DNA of 64,000 nt, taken from Brachypterus glaber (taxonomy: Eukaryota > Arthropoda > Insecta > Coleoptera > Kateretidae). Location of the stretch: assembly GCA_958510825.1 (NCBI GenBank), contig OY294054.1, positions 10,432,019-10,496,018 of the forward strand, read 5' to 3'. Positions 1 to 11,530 of the stretch are shown here, in pieces (the stretch's first letter is position 1; each line of letters opens with the position of its first letter). A program made the translations under genes and the position numbers. Below the pieces are notes generated by a model. That model saw only the letters and a program-made list of their open reading frames with translations. It did not search any database and had not been told where the DNA came from.

Positions 1-59
1 TAAAAATTTTAAAAAACATAATTTCGTTCCACCCTACTGTAGATGCATGCGTTTTCAAA
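1..59. other. unassigned AT-rich edge
   Basis: I see no recognisable feature in this stretch. Confidence 0.4.
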
Positions 60-275
60 ATAAAAATGCAATTAAGAGGAAGTATCATTTTAAAGAAGAA
101 TACTATTTTGCTTAGTTTTAAATAAGGCATCATTAAAATTTTATTGGTGTTTTTTTTTGTTTCCCATTCAATATGTCCATCTTCGAAGGGCCGTAGCTCT
201 CTTGGGGCTTATTTCCGAACATATGTTCCTTTAGTGGTTTTTCATGTTTTGTGATGTAAAATCATTCCAAAACAC
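60..275. mobile_element. MITE-C family, right-half fragment
   Basis: This matches the right half of the full copies at 24028-24763 and 43020-43745. Shared words include GCAATTAAGAGGAAGTA, ATTAAAATTTTATTGGTG, CTTCGAAGGGCCGTAGCTC and the terminal part TTTTTCATGTTTTGTGATG. About 70 bp of the interior is deleted and the left half is absent. It is non-coding. Confidence 0.75.
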
Positions 276-1187
276 CGTCTATTTAAACTAAAATAGAGTT
301 TCCTTAACAAAAGTTCTTAGACTGTATTGTTTTTGGTAATAATCGGGATGGGGTAAACTGATAAAAACTAACGGAAGAATTTCGCTTAAAATAAATTATT
401 TTTGACAAAATTATATTTCTTAATAAACTTGAGTTTATTTTGACCCTCTTACAATAAAGCATTCTCTCGTTTGGGCGTGTCCACTTGTTCATTAAGGATG
501 AGGACTCAAAGTACTTTAAACTTTTTATACGTCCGGGTTTCTGCATTATTAATTATATTTTATATAATACCACATATATCTTACTCTCACTTAGTTTAAT
601 GGTATTTTTTGTCGACGTTTTAATTAAAACTAATTAGACTTTAATATAATCCTACAGCGTGGGACCTACACTGAAAGAAAATAGGTGTTGATTAAGAGAT
701 TAAACCTTTAAAACAAAAAACTCTTGAATGCTATCTGTAAAAAAAATGTTTTTCACTTAAATATTAGCAGGTAACCTTTTTAAGGATTATAAAAGTAGAA
801 AAACCTGGGTTGACCTTTTCATGTAATGTATGTCCGGGAATTTTTTTGTATATTACAAGTTTCTATATTATTGGGTCATACAGATTAGTCCCCCTTTCAG
901 TATACACTTCAATGTACACTTTGTATCTCTTTATTATCCTGCTGCCTTAATATCGGCCGACCAGATGAACTCGAGATCAATCTTTCTGCGTTTAGGATGC
1001 CAGTCGCCACTTGTAATTCAGCTAAGTAAAATTTGTGCAGGGGCGTGCATGAGATTTTACTTTCAAGTGTATACTAAATCGATAGATTATTTATATTATT
1101 ATATTATGTTCCATAGAGATTTTTTGAAAAGGGAAAACCTGGAACTAACCTTAACGTAATATTTATTTAGTGGTACAGATACAGCCC
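276..1187. other. no recognised gene or repeat
   Basis: An open frame of 109 codons at 830-1159 (+) has no recognisable domain and an AT-driven composition. Two short words resembling AAAACCTGG lie near 803 and 1134, but I cannot build an element from them. Confidence 0.4.
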
Positions 1188-1445
1188 CACAGTATACACG
1201 GTGTTTGCAGTCTTGGCATTATATAATATATTTTTACATCACAAAACATGAAAAACCAACAAATGAACATATGTCCGAAAATAATTAACATAAACTAATT
1301 GCCCTTTAGCTCAAAGGGTACCAGAGTTATTACTTAAAAACCTTATTTTTAGTACAATTTTAAAGGGTCGTAACCCTCTTAGGTTTCGTTTCCATACTTA
1401 TGTTCATATGCTTGTTTTTTCGTGTTGTGATGTAGACATCCCCTT
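1188..1445. mobile_element. MITE-C family, internally deleted copy
   Basis: Both inverted ends of the family are present: ATCACAAAACATGAAAAA on the left and the matching CGTGTTGTGATGTAGA on the right. The short interior contains the family words GGGTACCAGAGTTATTA and TTTTAAAGGGTCGTA. The variable core seen at 24028-24763 is missing. Confidence 0.7.
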
Positions 1446-1639
1446 TGTTATGTTAAATATAGTTAAATATTTTTAAAGAAGTTACCATATTTTAGGCATT
1501 TGAATAAAAACTAACCCAAAAATATTTTAAAATACCTAAAAGTATACAAATGTGGACTAAATAATGGTTAGTCTCTTATTTGTACAACGAATTTTTTGTT
1601 TTAAGCTTATCTCTTTGTATACAAAGCTTAGTTTGGTCA

Positions 1640-1675
1640 TATTATTATTGATTTATTATTATTATTATTATTATT
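1640..1675. repeat. (ATT)n microsatellite
   Basis: A short run of ATT units with one interruption. Confidence 0.85.
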
Positions 1676-1937
1676 CATTTATTTGAACAATTTACAGAGT
1701 CATGGAGAACCTCAATCAAGCAAATTTTGAATAAAAATTACAAAAATCATTTTATCTTGGCATATCATATGGATATAGGATTTAAAATAAAGTACATAGC
1801 CATGTCTGTCCTTCGGTAGCCCCCGCCCCATCAAAAAAATAACACTATACTGTAAAAAAAATGTGTAAAATTAGAGATTAATGTTAATATTTTATTATAA
1901 ACATAAAAATTAAAAAAAAAATGATTAGGACACATTC

Positions 1938-2010
1938 CGTAGGCTTGGGGGCTCCTTGGGCTTAGGGGCTCCTTAGGCTTTGGGGTCCCTCAGGCTTAGG
2001 GGATCCGTAT
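1938..2010. repeat. 17-bp tandem repeat, about 4 copies
   Basis: Four imperfect units of the form GGCTTAGGGGCTCCTTA follow one another. They are G-rich against an AT-rich background. No coding or regulatory role is evident. Confidence 0.7.
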
Positions 2011-2195
2011 GCCCAGGAGAAGTAATAGTATATTTCTAACCTAATAAGAAAATGAAACATTTTCAACTCGAAAGATACTATTTAGCAGGGGCGCAGCCTA
2101 GGCCAAATTAGCATTTCAAGAGTTGGAAACGTCATTTTCTTATGATGGCTAGAACAGTTTTTTATGGACAATAATGTTTATAATGTTTGTTTTTA

Positions 2196-2390
2196 ACCTC
2201 GTATTATTCTACTTAATTAAGCATCCCCTAAGTCCAGGACTTGTGTGGGCTAGTAGTAGAGGGAACCACCGGCTTTAATTGACTTTCGAACCAATATATC
2301 TAGGGAGTACGCCTTCGCCAAATTTTAATTATTAATTAACTGAAAAAGGCAATCGGCGCCAGTGAGGTTTGAACTCAGGATCCGCTGAGA
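2196..2390 (-). mobile_element. tRNA-derived SINE, copy with truncated head
   Basis: Read on the - strand, this shares its body with the fuller SINE at 21715-21996. Shared words include GCCGGTGGTTCCCTCTACTA, AAGTCCTGGACTTAGGGG and CTTAATTAAGTAGAATA. At the 5' end only the B-box half of the tRNA-like head remains (GAGTTCAAACCTCACTGGCG). The A-box half is lost or replaced. Confidence 0.8.
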
Positions 2391-3104
2391 TAATTCTCCC
2401 ATAAATCATATAAAACAAAAAATACTACGAAAATAATTACATTTAAACAAATGTTTGGTTAAGTTGCTCTCAATGACAAGCATAGCGCGCCATCTCTGAA
2501 GTAAAATCCAAAACAGGTTAGAAAAGAGTTAGAAAAATGTAACTTTTCTAACTTGTTTATAAGTAAATAAGAATGTTATACTTTGCAACTTTTTTACTGC
2601 ACAAAAAGACATTTTACTAGATGATTTTGAATAAAAGTAATTCATGCACGCTAAATGTTAAAAAAAATAGTGTGAAAATTAGGCATGCACCAATATTTCT
2701 CGGTGCGTGTGGGAGCTATTGACAAATGGCATTGGAAAATTGGGAAATGGCCTGTCCACAGATTTCCTTCTAATACTTCAACTAAGCTGGCGAGATACTT
2801 ATTTTGTCAATGGCCTTTTTTGTCAGTGCTTTGCTTCTAATATTCTATCTTATTCAATAGTCCAGAAAGAACTTTTTTATTGAGTAAATACGCCGTAAAA
2901 TGCGTGCAAGCATGTTGTAAATCGACCGTAATTTTCTTAAACGTGACAAGAGTTTTCAATGGCAGGAGCGTATCTAGGATTACGTATAAGCAATGGGTTA
3001 AAAGTAATGGGACCTACACTAAATTATATTTGTTTTTATCAGACTACGACTATGCTCAAGAAGAGTAAAACACACTGTAAAAATTGGGGGTAAAATTAAA
3101 GAGT
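2391..3104. other. no recognised gene or repeat
   Basis: AT-rich DNA. A 62-codon open frame at 2880-3068 shows nothing recognisable. Confidence 0.4.
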
Positions 3105-4030
3105 AAAGGGGAATACCTATGAATAAGACATATTATTTAATGGGACATTTCCTGTTTCTGAACTACGCTTCGAAATTTTTGGTTTTTGTTACCATGATTA
3201 GATCGCTCTAGATGTGCAATTAAAAATAATAAAAAATGGCAAACTTTAGGAAGCTGGGGTTTTCACAAATTTAATAAGTCAGTTTTACCAGGTCAAAAGT
3301 AATTTTTTAATAGTTTTGAAAGATATTTTATTAACGAAAGGCAAAAGCAAACTGTCTGAATTTGGTTTATGTAATAGTCTAGAACAACACGAAACATATA
3401 CCAAATAATCGAATTTTATAGATAAAGGTAAATATTTTCAGCCTATTTTTTTTTATTTTTTTTTGATAATATTGTTAGTTTTTTTAAATGGGAAAAATTT
3501 CCCATTGAATGGGACAACTGTTTTATTGCATATTTCATTCCTATTCACCTCTTTTAAATAAGAAATTACTATAAAAGGACAGAGAGTATCTAGGGAAACA
3601 GTTAGAACTCACAACAAACTAATATTTGATATCGATTTAAGAAAACATGAATCGAAGTTTGGTAAAAATAGTAAATAGTAAATAGTAAATTCTATGTAAA
3701 ATTAATTTTAGAATTCTAAAATATAAAAGTAAAAAGAATGTAACACTTTAACAGCTATTTTTTGTTGTGAAATAACAGTATAGGTTTATTGTTATTAGTA
3801 ATATTGATAATAATATCTATTTTTATAATTTTTTATCTTTAATAGCAATTTTATATTTTTGTTCCATTCAATAATACCGTGTTCTTGAATGGGACAAATC
3901 AGTTTTTTCTTAAAATGCTTGGAGTTTTGGTAAAAATAAATATTATTAAGGTTTAACACTTGGACTGTGTTCTGTTAGTTCCAAATATGATAACTAAAAA
4001 AAAAGAAGGGTTTTGGAAATGTTGCCGAAA
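3105..4030. mobile_element. TGAATGGGAC-word MITE (MITE-T), near-complete copy
   Basis: The left end (GGGGAATACCTATGAATAAG) matches the reverse complement of the right end of the copy at 10744-16741. The interiors are collinear in inverted orientation, for example around ACACGAAACATATACCAAAT and ACCGTGTTCTTGAATGGGAC. The word TGAATGGGAC or a variant recurs near 3140, 3490, 3515 and 3885. The right end is decayed. This copy shows what the other looked like before its 5.15-kb insertion. Confidence 0.8.
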
Positions 4031-4524
4031 ATCAAAAAATTAAAAATTCCAAAACACTTCATTTAAAAATCTCGTATTTGTAAATTTGTATAAATATCTT
4101 GTTTTCTACTTTTTAGTTATAGGTACGTAATATTTACTTAATTAAGAAGGATTTTAACTTTAAAAACTTGTTTTTATTTAATTTTATTTAATAACTTTAA
4201 TAACACATCACACTGGGCTAGACCCCATTGTCTCTTAAAAAATTGCCAAACAACTTTCGGGCTTGTGGTAATTTAACTTAATAATGTGGTGTATGGTTAA
4301 AGTTTATAAAAGGGACAATTGCTGAGGTTTCTCGGCAAAAAATCCTTTTCAACAACCGGCAACCTTAACCCCAAATATGAATTGGATAATTAAATAATAT
4401 TTCTTCCATACACATCCAGTGTGGGTACCGACCTATTATAAATTCGTGGAGGGTTAATCACATAGACATGCACACTTATTGTCAGGGCCGTATCGAAGAA
4501 GATTTTGTGGGGGTGGGGAGAAGG
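4031..4524. other. no recognised gene or repeat
   Basis: AT-rich DNA in which I recognise nothing. Confidence 0.4.
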
Positions 4525-4700
4525 TCAAAAATTACAACTTTTTTTAGCCTAAAAATACAACTTTTTTTCTCGAGAAAAAAGGTCCTCACCTTTTCGTGAA
4601 ATATACAACTTTTGTTTTGAATCCCTAAAATAGGTATACGACTTTTGTCTGAGAAATATACAACTTTTGTTTTGGATAAATGAAATATACAACTTTTCAA
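4525..4700. repeat. cluster of ATACAACTTTT words
   Basis: Words of the form AAATATACAACTTTTGTTT recur about six times at irregular spacing of 20-50 bp. It has a simple, degenerate minisatellite character and touches the next repeat block. Confidence 0.55.
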
Positions 4701-4719
4701 GATGGGGGGGGGGTGGATT

Positions 4720-4955
4720 TAGAATTTTTTTATTTTTTTATTATCAGATTTACTTTCAGCAACTTCAAAAACCCCTATATACCAGTTTTCACGAAAACTA
4801 CCCCCCACCACTTAGGTGGTGAAATTAGAAAAAAATATTATCAGATCCATATTTGTCAACCCCAAAAACCCATATATACAAATTTTGACAAAAATATTGT
4901 AAATATTTATCCGCTCACCCCTCGGGGGTGGAGTTAGAAAAATTCTATTATCGGA
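4720..4955 (+). repeat. CTCAGGGG minisatellite, about 2-3 units
   Basis: Units of about 100-110 bp have the order TTATCAGATTTACTTTCAGC, then a stretch ending CCTATATACCAGTTTTCACG, then a G/C-rich palindromic block (CCCCTCGGGGGTGGAG). The same units occur at 9370-9660, 29345-30110 and, inverted, at 28700-28885. Confidence 0.75.
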
Positions 4956-6073
4956 TTAAATTACAGAAACCTCAAAAAATATATAAAGCAATTTAATTTT
5001 GTTTAGATGTCTGAGTCTGTCTGTGTATCTATCTGTCTTTTTGTAAAGTAGTAAGTCATAGTCGTTTCGTAAATGTTCAAAAGTTCTCCCATCCTCCTGA
5101 ATACACATAAAAAGCCTACTTTCAAAATTATGTCTGACTCGTTGAAGCATTACCGGTGTTATTTCGTTAAATGCTTCAAGGATTCTTTGACGCATATTTT
5201 CAGGAGTGGTGGGAGCTTGTCGGTAAACCCTGTCCTTTACAAATCCCCACAAAAAAAAATCACACGGGGTTAAATCGGGTGATCTTGCTGGCCAGGCAAT
5301 TTGACACGACCTATCCATGTATTATAAGTCTCATCCAAAAAAGTCCTCACCTCATGAAAAAAATGAGCAGGAGCCCCATCCTGCATAAAAATTATGTCAT
5401 TTCGCAAATTTAGTGGTACGTCTTCTAAAAGTTCCGGTAATTCATCACGCAAAAAATTTAGGTACATATTCCCATTTAGATGCCCATTAAAAAAGTAAGG
5501 TCCAATAACCGAATCCCCCAGTACCCCTCCCCAAACATTTAAAGACCAAATCCGCTGGTTGTCAACATGCCTAACCCAATGCGGATTTTCAACAGACCAA
5601 TAATGCATGTTATGCCTGTTGACAACTCCATTGCTTTTAAATGTAGATTCGTCACTAAACAAAATTTTGGTAGAAAAGTCCTCGTCATCCCCTGTTAATT
5701 CCAAAAGTTCATCACAAAATCGAACCCTATTTTCAAAATCCCTCCCATGTAACTCTTGATTAAGACATAATTTATACGGATGTAATTTAGAATTTTTAAT
5801 AACCCTACTAACTGATGTGCGTGATAAATGATGTTCCCTTGCGATTATCCTTGTAGACGTGTGGGGATCATTGATAACTGCTTCTTGAATTATAGTTATA
5901 GTTTCAGGATCTTTGGTTACTGGAATTTCGCAAACTTTTTTTATGTCCCTCACTCCTCCAGTATCCAAAAATAAATTAACAATTCTTCGTACGCTATCAT
6001 CGGGGAACTTTTCTACTATTCTTCTCGCTGTTTCTCTTAAATTTCGAGCACATTCTCCATAAGTTAAAATCAT
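4956..6073 (-). pseudogene. mariner/Tc1-like (IS630 superfamily) DDE transposase, frameshifted
   Basis: The first frame (6073 to 5270) encodes about 267 residues. The N-terminal residues 1-45 look like an insect DUF4817-type helix-turn-helix, and residues 65-100 form a second helix-turn-helix-like region. The DDE core begins with the catalytic Asp in LFSDES (about residue 141) and continues to the second Asp in MQDGAPAH (about residue 232). A one-base frameshift near 5295 moves the rest (WPARSPDLTPCDFFLWG and about 90 more residues) into the frame ending at 4956. The third Asp lies about 39-40 residues after the second, a wider gap than the classical DD34D/E. The enzyme would cut and paste its own element. 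The frameshift means this copy is probably dead. It is confidently a transposase; the subfamily is uncertain. Confidence 0.9.
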
Positions 6074-6565
6074 TTCTTTCTTTACTTATAAAGTTATCAT
6101 TTTGGCATTCAAAACTTGGTTTTATAAAAATCTTGCTTTGTTAATTTTTTGATTATAATGTAAAATCAAATTTGACATTTATTGTCATCATATACGACTT
6201 ATTTAAAAAATTTAATTTCAAGGCATCCTACTCTTTTGCCATAGCGGGGTCATTCCATTATGCAATTGCCCTTTTTTAAGGTTTTATAAAATTAAGAATT
6301 TAAATCGAAAATTATTGTTTTTAGTGAAAAAACTATCATATGATAAAGAAAAATTGTTACTTTTTTTAATTTTGGCATTTGAAAGTATTGTTATGCTATT
6401 AAAAGTGCATGTGTGGAGCTCTAGCTCAAAACCAAAAAAGAGTAGAAAACTTTTGTTTTGGGTCAATTGAAGATAATTAGGTCCATATTGACTGGTAAAA
6501 GTTTCATGTTGATATCTTTGTTAATAACGCCACAGTTTGACTGATTTGTCTACGGTGGGGCACCG
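6074..6565 (-). mobile_element. 5' non-coding and terminal part of the mariner-like element
   Basis: This lies upstream of the transposase start. Positions 6115-6565 align with a second, transposase-free copy at 56530-57012 (shared CATCCTACTCTTT, ATATGATAAAGAAAAATTGT, GAGCTCTAGCTCAAAA, CTGATTTGTCTAC). The likely outer end is near 6565, where the sequence reads GTCTACGGTGGGGCACCGTG. I cannot place the other terminus, which abuts the minisatellite at 4955. Confidence 0.65.
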
Positions 6566-6849
6566 TGTATAACTTAATTAGGTTTAACATAAAAACTAAA
6601 AAAAAAACTGTTTGTATTGTTTTATGTAGAATCACCTTATTAGTAGTAGTTACCTTATTTCTAGATCACCATGTATGATTAACCTTTTACCACGAAAAAT
6701 ATTTCTATACTCGTAAGTAAGATTAATTCCAGAGTAAATAAAAAAAGATACAATCCAGTCTGTTTACCTTAAAAATAAGAGAGAACTAAAAAAATGAGTA
6801 AAGAAATAAAAACATACAATATAACAAAGATGAAAATAGTTAAGTAAAA
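6566..6849. other. no recognised gene or repeat
   Basis: AT-rich DNA with short A-runs. Confidence 0.35.
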
Positions 6850-7095
6850 AACAAAAGCTTTGGTTTGTAGTCTAAAAAAAGCAAAGAAATAAGGATGAAA
6901 TAAAATTAGGAAAACAATTTACTTATTTAGGAAGTATCGTAACTAAAGACTGTAAAAGCAGAAAAAAGATAAACAGACAATAGCTCTGGGAAAACGAGCT
7001 TTCATTACGAAGAAAATTAAATATTCTTAAATACCGTAGAGCGGTGCTTCCATGCAACTCTGGAGAATTTAAACAAGAATTTAAACAGAAATTGA
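6850..7095 (+). mobile_element. LINE reverse-transcriptase fragment (RTE/BovB-like wording)
   Basis: Conceptual translation gives a stretch with KQFTYLGSIVTKDCKS followed, in a shifted frame, by IALGKRAFITKK. This is the YLGS-I-T-D-G motif region that follows the polymerase domain in many insect non-LTR reverse transcriptases. Stops and a frameshift show decay. Only about 80 residues remain. Confidence 0.7.
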
Positions 7096-7386
7096 AGTTC
7101 TTTTCTAAACGTTGAGATTTCATTGTATCTTAGTTTTCTTTTTTCGCGTAACATCGAGTTATTTATACTGGCTTAAAACCAAACCCTGAATAACTTGAGG
7201 TATCGTAATTTTTAAAGTGAATAAACTTGAAAACCCTAAAAATTATATTTATTAAAATACCTCGAACAGATCGACTTTTATTTTGAGCGGGACATATTTT
7301 AATTTTATTCAAATGAATGACGTGATAACCTTCAGAAGAAGTGAAAAAGTACAAAACAAGGGCCTCTAGCTTTAAATAGGAATATA

Positions 7387-8192
7387 CAGCGCGGTTCAAC
7401 TCTATTTACCCAGCAATTTTTTCAAAACCTAAAAGAGATAATCAAGTTCCGCAAAAACCGCCTTAAATGGGACAACAATATCTCTAAAAATTAGCTAAAA
7501 ATAAAATCCACCTCTTAATCTCCTCTCCCAACTCACCCCTAACTTTATTTTTTTAAATAGCACTCTTATATTTTTTGGTTGTTTTAAATATTACTTGAGC
7601 TCGCGAATACGATGGTATATTATACTTTCTATTTTTGAGTTTTAGGTAAAAAAGTTTTAAAACAACCACTGGATCCCATCCATATTTAGGCGGTTATTTT
7701 CTCGAAAACTTAAAGAGAGACAATTAAGTTCTGCAAGACCAGTGTAAATAAGAATATAAAAAGTAGCAAATAATAAAATCCAGCCCTCAACCCTTCCTAA
7801 AACTTAGTATCTCTTTTAGTTTTCGAGAAAATCACTGCCTAAATATAAATGAGATCCGGGGGTTGTTTTTAAACGTTTTTTACAACTTCTAAAACATAAA
7901 AATAGCAAGTGTAATATACCATTGTATTTGCAAGTTTAAGGCCTATCCAAAGCAATCAAAAAATATAGGGGTGCTGATTACAAAAAAATTGGTTAGGGGT
8001 AAGTTGTGGAAGGGGTGTACGGGTAGATTTTATTTATGACTACTTTTTATAGATACTGTTGTCTTATTTAAACTGTTTTTTTAGCTACTTTTTATAAATA
8101 TTGTTGTCCAATTTAAGGTAGTTCTTGCAGAACTTGCTTATCTCTTTTGGGTTTCGAGAAAAGCGCTGGGTAAATAGAGTTGGGACACCCGG
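7387..8192. mobile_element. fold-back element, about 0.8 kb, TA-flanked
   Basis: The two ends are inverted copies built on CCGGGTGTCCCAACTC and TATTTACCCAGCGATTTT. Nearly the whole element is arranged as inverted and direct copies of a module containing AAAAGAGATAATCAAGTTCT and CACCCCTATATTTTTTGG, with GGATCC-containing turn regions. TA flanks both ends. It is the same family as 19744-21638 and has no coding capacity. Confidence 0.8.
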
Positions 8193-8214
8193 TATGTCAA
8201 GTGATCCATAATTT

Positions 8215-9190
8215 ATTTATTTATTTATTAACGGGAAAACTCCACTACAAAAATTAAATGTACATGTGATAACATGATAAGAGAAACCTAATAGATTGTA
8301 AAAAAAATAATAATTCAAACATAAAAAATATATTAGAACAAATAACCTCGCAAATAACAAAAAACTATACAATATTAATAAAGTTGATGCTTTTTAAAGA
8401 GGTTTTAAACGATCTCAAAGTGGAAAAAGTAAAGTCAGAATTATCCAAACTATTGGCTAAAGTCATGACCCTATCCATGGAAGAATTACAACCGTAATTT
8501 GTACGGTAATATGGGATTTTAAAAAGCGGAGAAAAATTGCGCATTTAAATGTATTTGACTTAGTAAGTCTGGGCAATCAATAAGCCCATTAAATAATTAC
8601 AAAAGGTAACATAAATCTGACTTTTTTTCTCCTACTTTCCAATAAATCTACATCAAAAAATGAATAAATGTGGGAGTAGTTATGATCAGGAGTAGGAGTG
8701 TTTAATTTAAAAGCACAAAACCTAGGCATTTTTCTTTGGATACTTTCCAACCCATCAATATGATTATTATATTGAGGAGGCCAAATAATTGAGGCATATT
8801 CTAGATTGGATCTAACTAAAGAATTGTAACTAAAGACCTGACAGAAAACTCACCATAATTTCTTAAAACAAAATCCAACATCTTAGATGCTTTAGATGTT
8901 ATATTAATAATGTGCATTATAAAGCTAAGCTCACGATCAAAAGTAACAACAAGATCTTTAATAGAATTAACGGACTCTAAGGATCAATAATGAAGTATGA
9001 AAATTCAACTTTGCGAATGCGCCTAGAAAAAGACATATGTTTACACTTGTTAACATTTAGTGATAATTTATTATTGACACACATTTGAAAGGTTTTTAAT
9101 AAAAATTGACCTGTTTGAAGAATGTTTCTAAAAATATTATTTTCAGAGTTATCGAATTTGTTTATTTTGAAAATGTCACAGTGTATTTAT
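8215..9190 (-). mobile_element. LINE reverse-transcriptase C-terminal fragment (Jockey/CR1-like)
   Basis: On the - strand the conceptual translation, with frame changes, includes NNKLSLNVNKCKHMSFSR, SFIMHIINITSKASKML, SLVRSNLEYASIIWPP and FCAFKLNTPTPDHNYS. This is the usual order of the region after the polymerase catalytic core: N-LS-N--K, the HI-SK-L helix, LVR--LEY-S--W, and a final RF-AFKL block. The 3' side ends in TTTA units at 8215-8230, as for a LINE tail. It is 5'-truncated and not functional. Confidence 0.85.
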
Positions 9191-9369
9191 GTACACACTG
9201 AGACTGGTTTATTTTTAGATATATTTTCACATTAATAGAACCACCCCCTCAAATATTTTAAGTAAGAACGTGAGTCGAAAAATGTAATTCTTAATTAAAC
9301 CTAAGTTTAGATATTGATTAAATACACAGCCCAGTAAACGAGCTTTCCCATTTTTCGCCTTCGCGCGTG
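9191..9369. other. no recognised feature
   Basis: A short unassigned gap between the LINE fragment and the minisatellite. Confidence 0.35.
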
Positions 9370-9660
9370 AAATAGATTTTTATTATCAGATTCACTTTCA
9401 GCAACCTTAAAAACCCAATTTTTACGAAAAATACCCCTTGCCCCTCAGGGGGTGGATTTAGAAAAAATGTATTTTAAGATTCTGTTTTAGCACCCTCAAA
9501 AACCTCAATATATCAATTTTCAATAAATATACCCTCCGCCTCTCAGGGGGTGAAGTTAGAATGTTTTCATTATCAGATTTACTTTTAGCAACCACAAAAA
9601 CCCATATATACCAATTTTCAAGAAAACTACCCCCACCCATCAGGGGGTGGTAATCCCCCC
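9370..9660 (+). repeat. CTCAGGGG minisatellite, 3 units
   Basis: There are three units of about 95 bp, each with a TTATCAGATTCACTTTCAGC-like start and a CCCCTCAGGGGGTGG block. They are related to 4720-4955 and 29345-30110. Confidence 0.8.
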
Positions 9661-10134
9661 AAAAACAAAAAATTTATAAGGTGGTTAAATTTCAAAAAAA
9701 AATTGAAAACAGCTGAAAGAAAATTCCGATTAACGTAACTTTTTGAGGAAAAATTCCTTTTATTATGGGGATCAATTTTACTAATTTTAAAAGTAATCCC
9801 CCCAAAAATAAAAAAGGTATTTTAAAAAATTAAAAAACTATCATTTGTTTATTTGTTTTTGTTTTTTTTTTAAATAAAGATCTTACTAAAAAAAAATGTT
9901 TTATTTTTTTTGAAAAATTTGTTTTTCAAAATTTTTTCGTTTTTCGCAAAAAGAAAATTGTTGTACAACAGAAAAAAAAATAGTATAATAATAAATAATA
10001 CGATACCACAATTTATTTTAATATTTTTAGAAATTTCTCTCCCTGCAGTCTTATTTAAGTGTTGATATTTAAATTCGTTCAAATGTTAACCACCCCTCGG
10101 AGGGGGTGCCTTTTGGACCCACTACGGAGAGTAT
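9661..10134. other. low-complexity A/T stretch
   Basis: Long A and T runs, with one isolated block (ACCCCTCGGAGGGGGTG) near 10090 that resembles the minisatellite core. No gene is seen. Confidence 0.5.
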
Positions 10135-10743
10135 ACACCAAGGATTGGGAAAAACTACATATCTTTTTTTGGTCTAAAATAAAGAAAGGCAATATAGAAC
10201 TAAATGAAGTTTTAAATAAATATTTACTACAATATTTCACTTTAATGCATTTCTTTTTGAAAGCATTTTAAAGCATGTTCAAGTGAGCAAAAATAACGAC
10301 AGTGAAAAGGATCATTAGTCTTTTGCAGAAGGATGTTAAAAAATAAAGTTGTTTGAATGTCAAGCAAAATATTTTGCTCAAAGGAATAAAAACAAAATTA
10401 CTCTACAGGTTGTTATGACCAAATATAAAAATACATTTTCTTCCTACACACATAATTATGTGTTTAAATGATTTACCACACGGAGAAAACTTTTTATCAA
10501 AAATTGAGCGATCATTAACAAAAATTGAGCTAGCATTATCATAAGTTTAGCAGCACTTGCGACTTTTTGGTATTAAAGGTAAATTATTGTAAAGTCTGAT
10601 GAAAGTTTGTTTTGGGGCTTTGTTTACCTGAAGGAAGGTACGAATAATATGTTTGTACGTCTGGTTGAGTAATTATTAATATTTCCATATGTTACAAAAC
10701 TGCTTATATTTTTCCTAGCATAAATGACACATTGAAATATATA
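10135..10743 (-). mobile_element. 3' part of a LINE split by nested insertions
   Basis: Read on the - strand from 10743, the sequence continues the reverse-transcriptase-like frame that breaks off at 16744 (IHNMYISM across the junction). It goes on with a block resembling the C-terminal N-YSTR--N---VP-FR and LYNNLP motifs, down to about 10560. Below that no coding similarity is visible and the 3' end cannot be placed. The remainder of the LINE is at 17979-18560. The frames contain stops. Confidence 0.65.
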
Positions 10744-11439
10744 GGGGGAGATACCCATGAATGGGACACATTTTTTTCAACGGCTGCCAAAATGTTATTT
10801 TTAATCTTTTAAACGCAATTTTATTTTAGTTTATGTTTGAAAACAAAAGAACACAATTCAAGTTAAACCTGAATAATATTAATTTTTACCAAAACTACAA
10901 GCATTATAAAAAAAACTTTTCCCATTCAAGAACACGGTATTATTGAATGGGACAAGAATTAAAACTTGCTATTAAAGATAGCAAATCATGAAAATAGCCT
11001 TTATTATCACAATTACTAATAACAATAAACCTATAATGTCATTTCATAACAAATAATATAGCTCTTAAAGTTTTAACATAGAATTTACTTTAAATAATTT
11101 TACCAAACTTTGATTCATGTTTTCCTAAATCAATATCAAATATTAGTTTGATTTGAGTTCTAACCCATCAAACATTGGTTCGTTATCCGCCCGTCGACAA
11201 ACCCACATAGGGCCTACATACTGAGGAGGCATCAGCCGCCCTGAGACCACATACACTGTAAATGCAAATATGGTAATTTTACAGTGTAAGGGTCTACCTT
11301 ATCTCAAATTCAAAATTATTTTTGAAAATTAACGGCCTAAAAGATCAACAGTTTTTGATCTAAATGTCAAACGTTATCAGGCAAAATTCCACTTAAAAAG
11401 ATGACAACAGTTCCGCATAGCAAAAATGCTGTTATCTCG

Positions 11440-11530
11440 ATTAGCGTCGAAAAAGAACGGAGGGGATGCCTGAGAGGCACGCTTCAGAGAGAGTGCCGGG
11501 GACTACGGCCTATAAGTGTTTTGTGTTAGT
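11440..11530 (+). other. GC-rich island with a donor-like site
   Basis: About 75 bp are clearly GC-rich against the AT-rich surroundings (GAACGGAGGGGATGCCTGAG onward). They are followed by AAATCAG and GTACGA, which reads like an exon end and splice donor. It could be a captured promoter or 5' exon, or simply part of the transposon's subterminal region. I see no open frame that decides this. Confidence 0.3.

Noticed and set aside
830..1159. 109-codon open frame as a gene
   Set aside because: No domain, no splice context, and composition typical of AT-rich spacer.
4680..4937. 85-codon frame across the minisatellite
   Set aside because: It follows the repeat units and shows no protein similarity.
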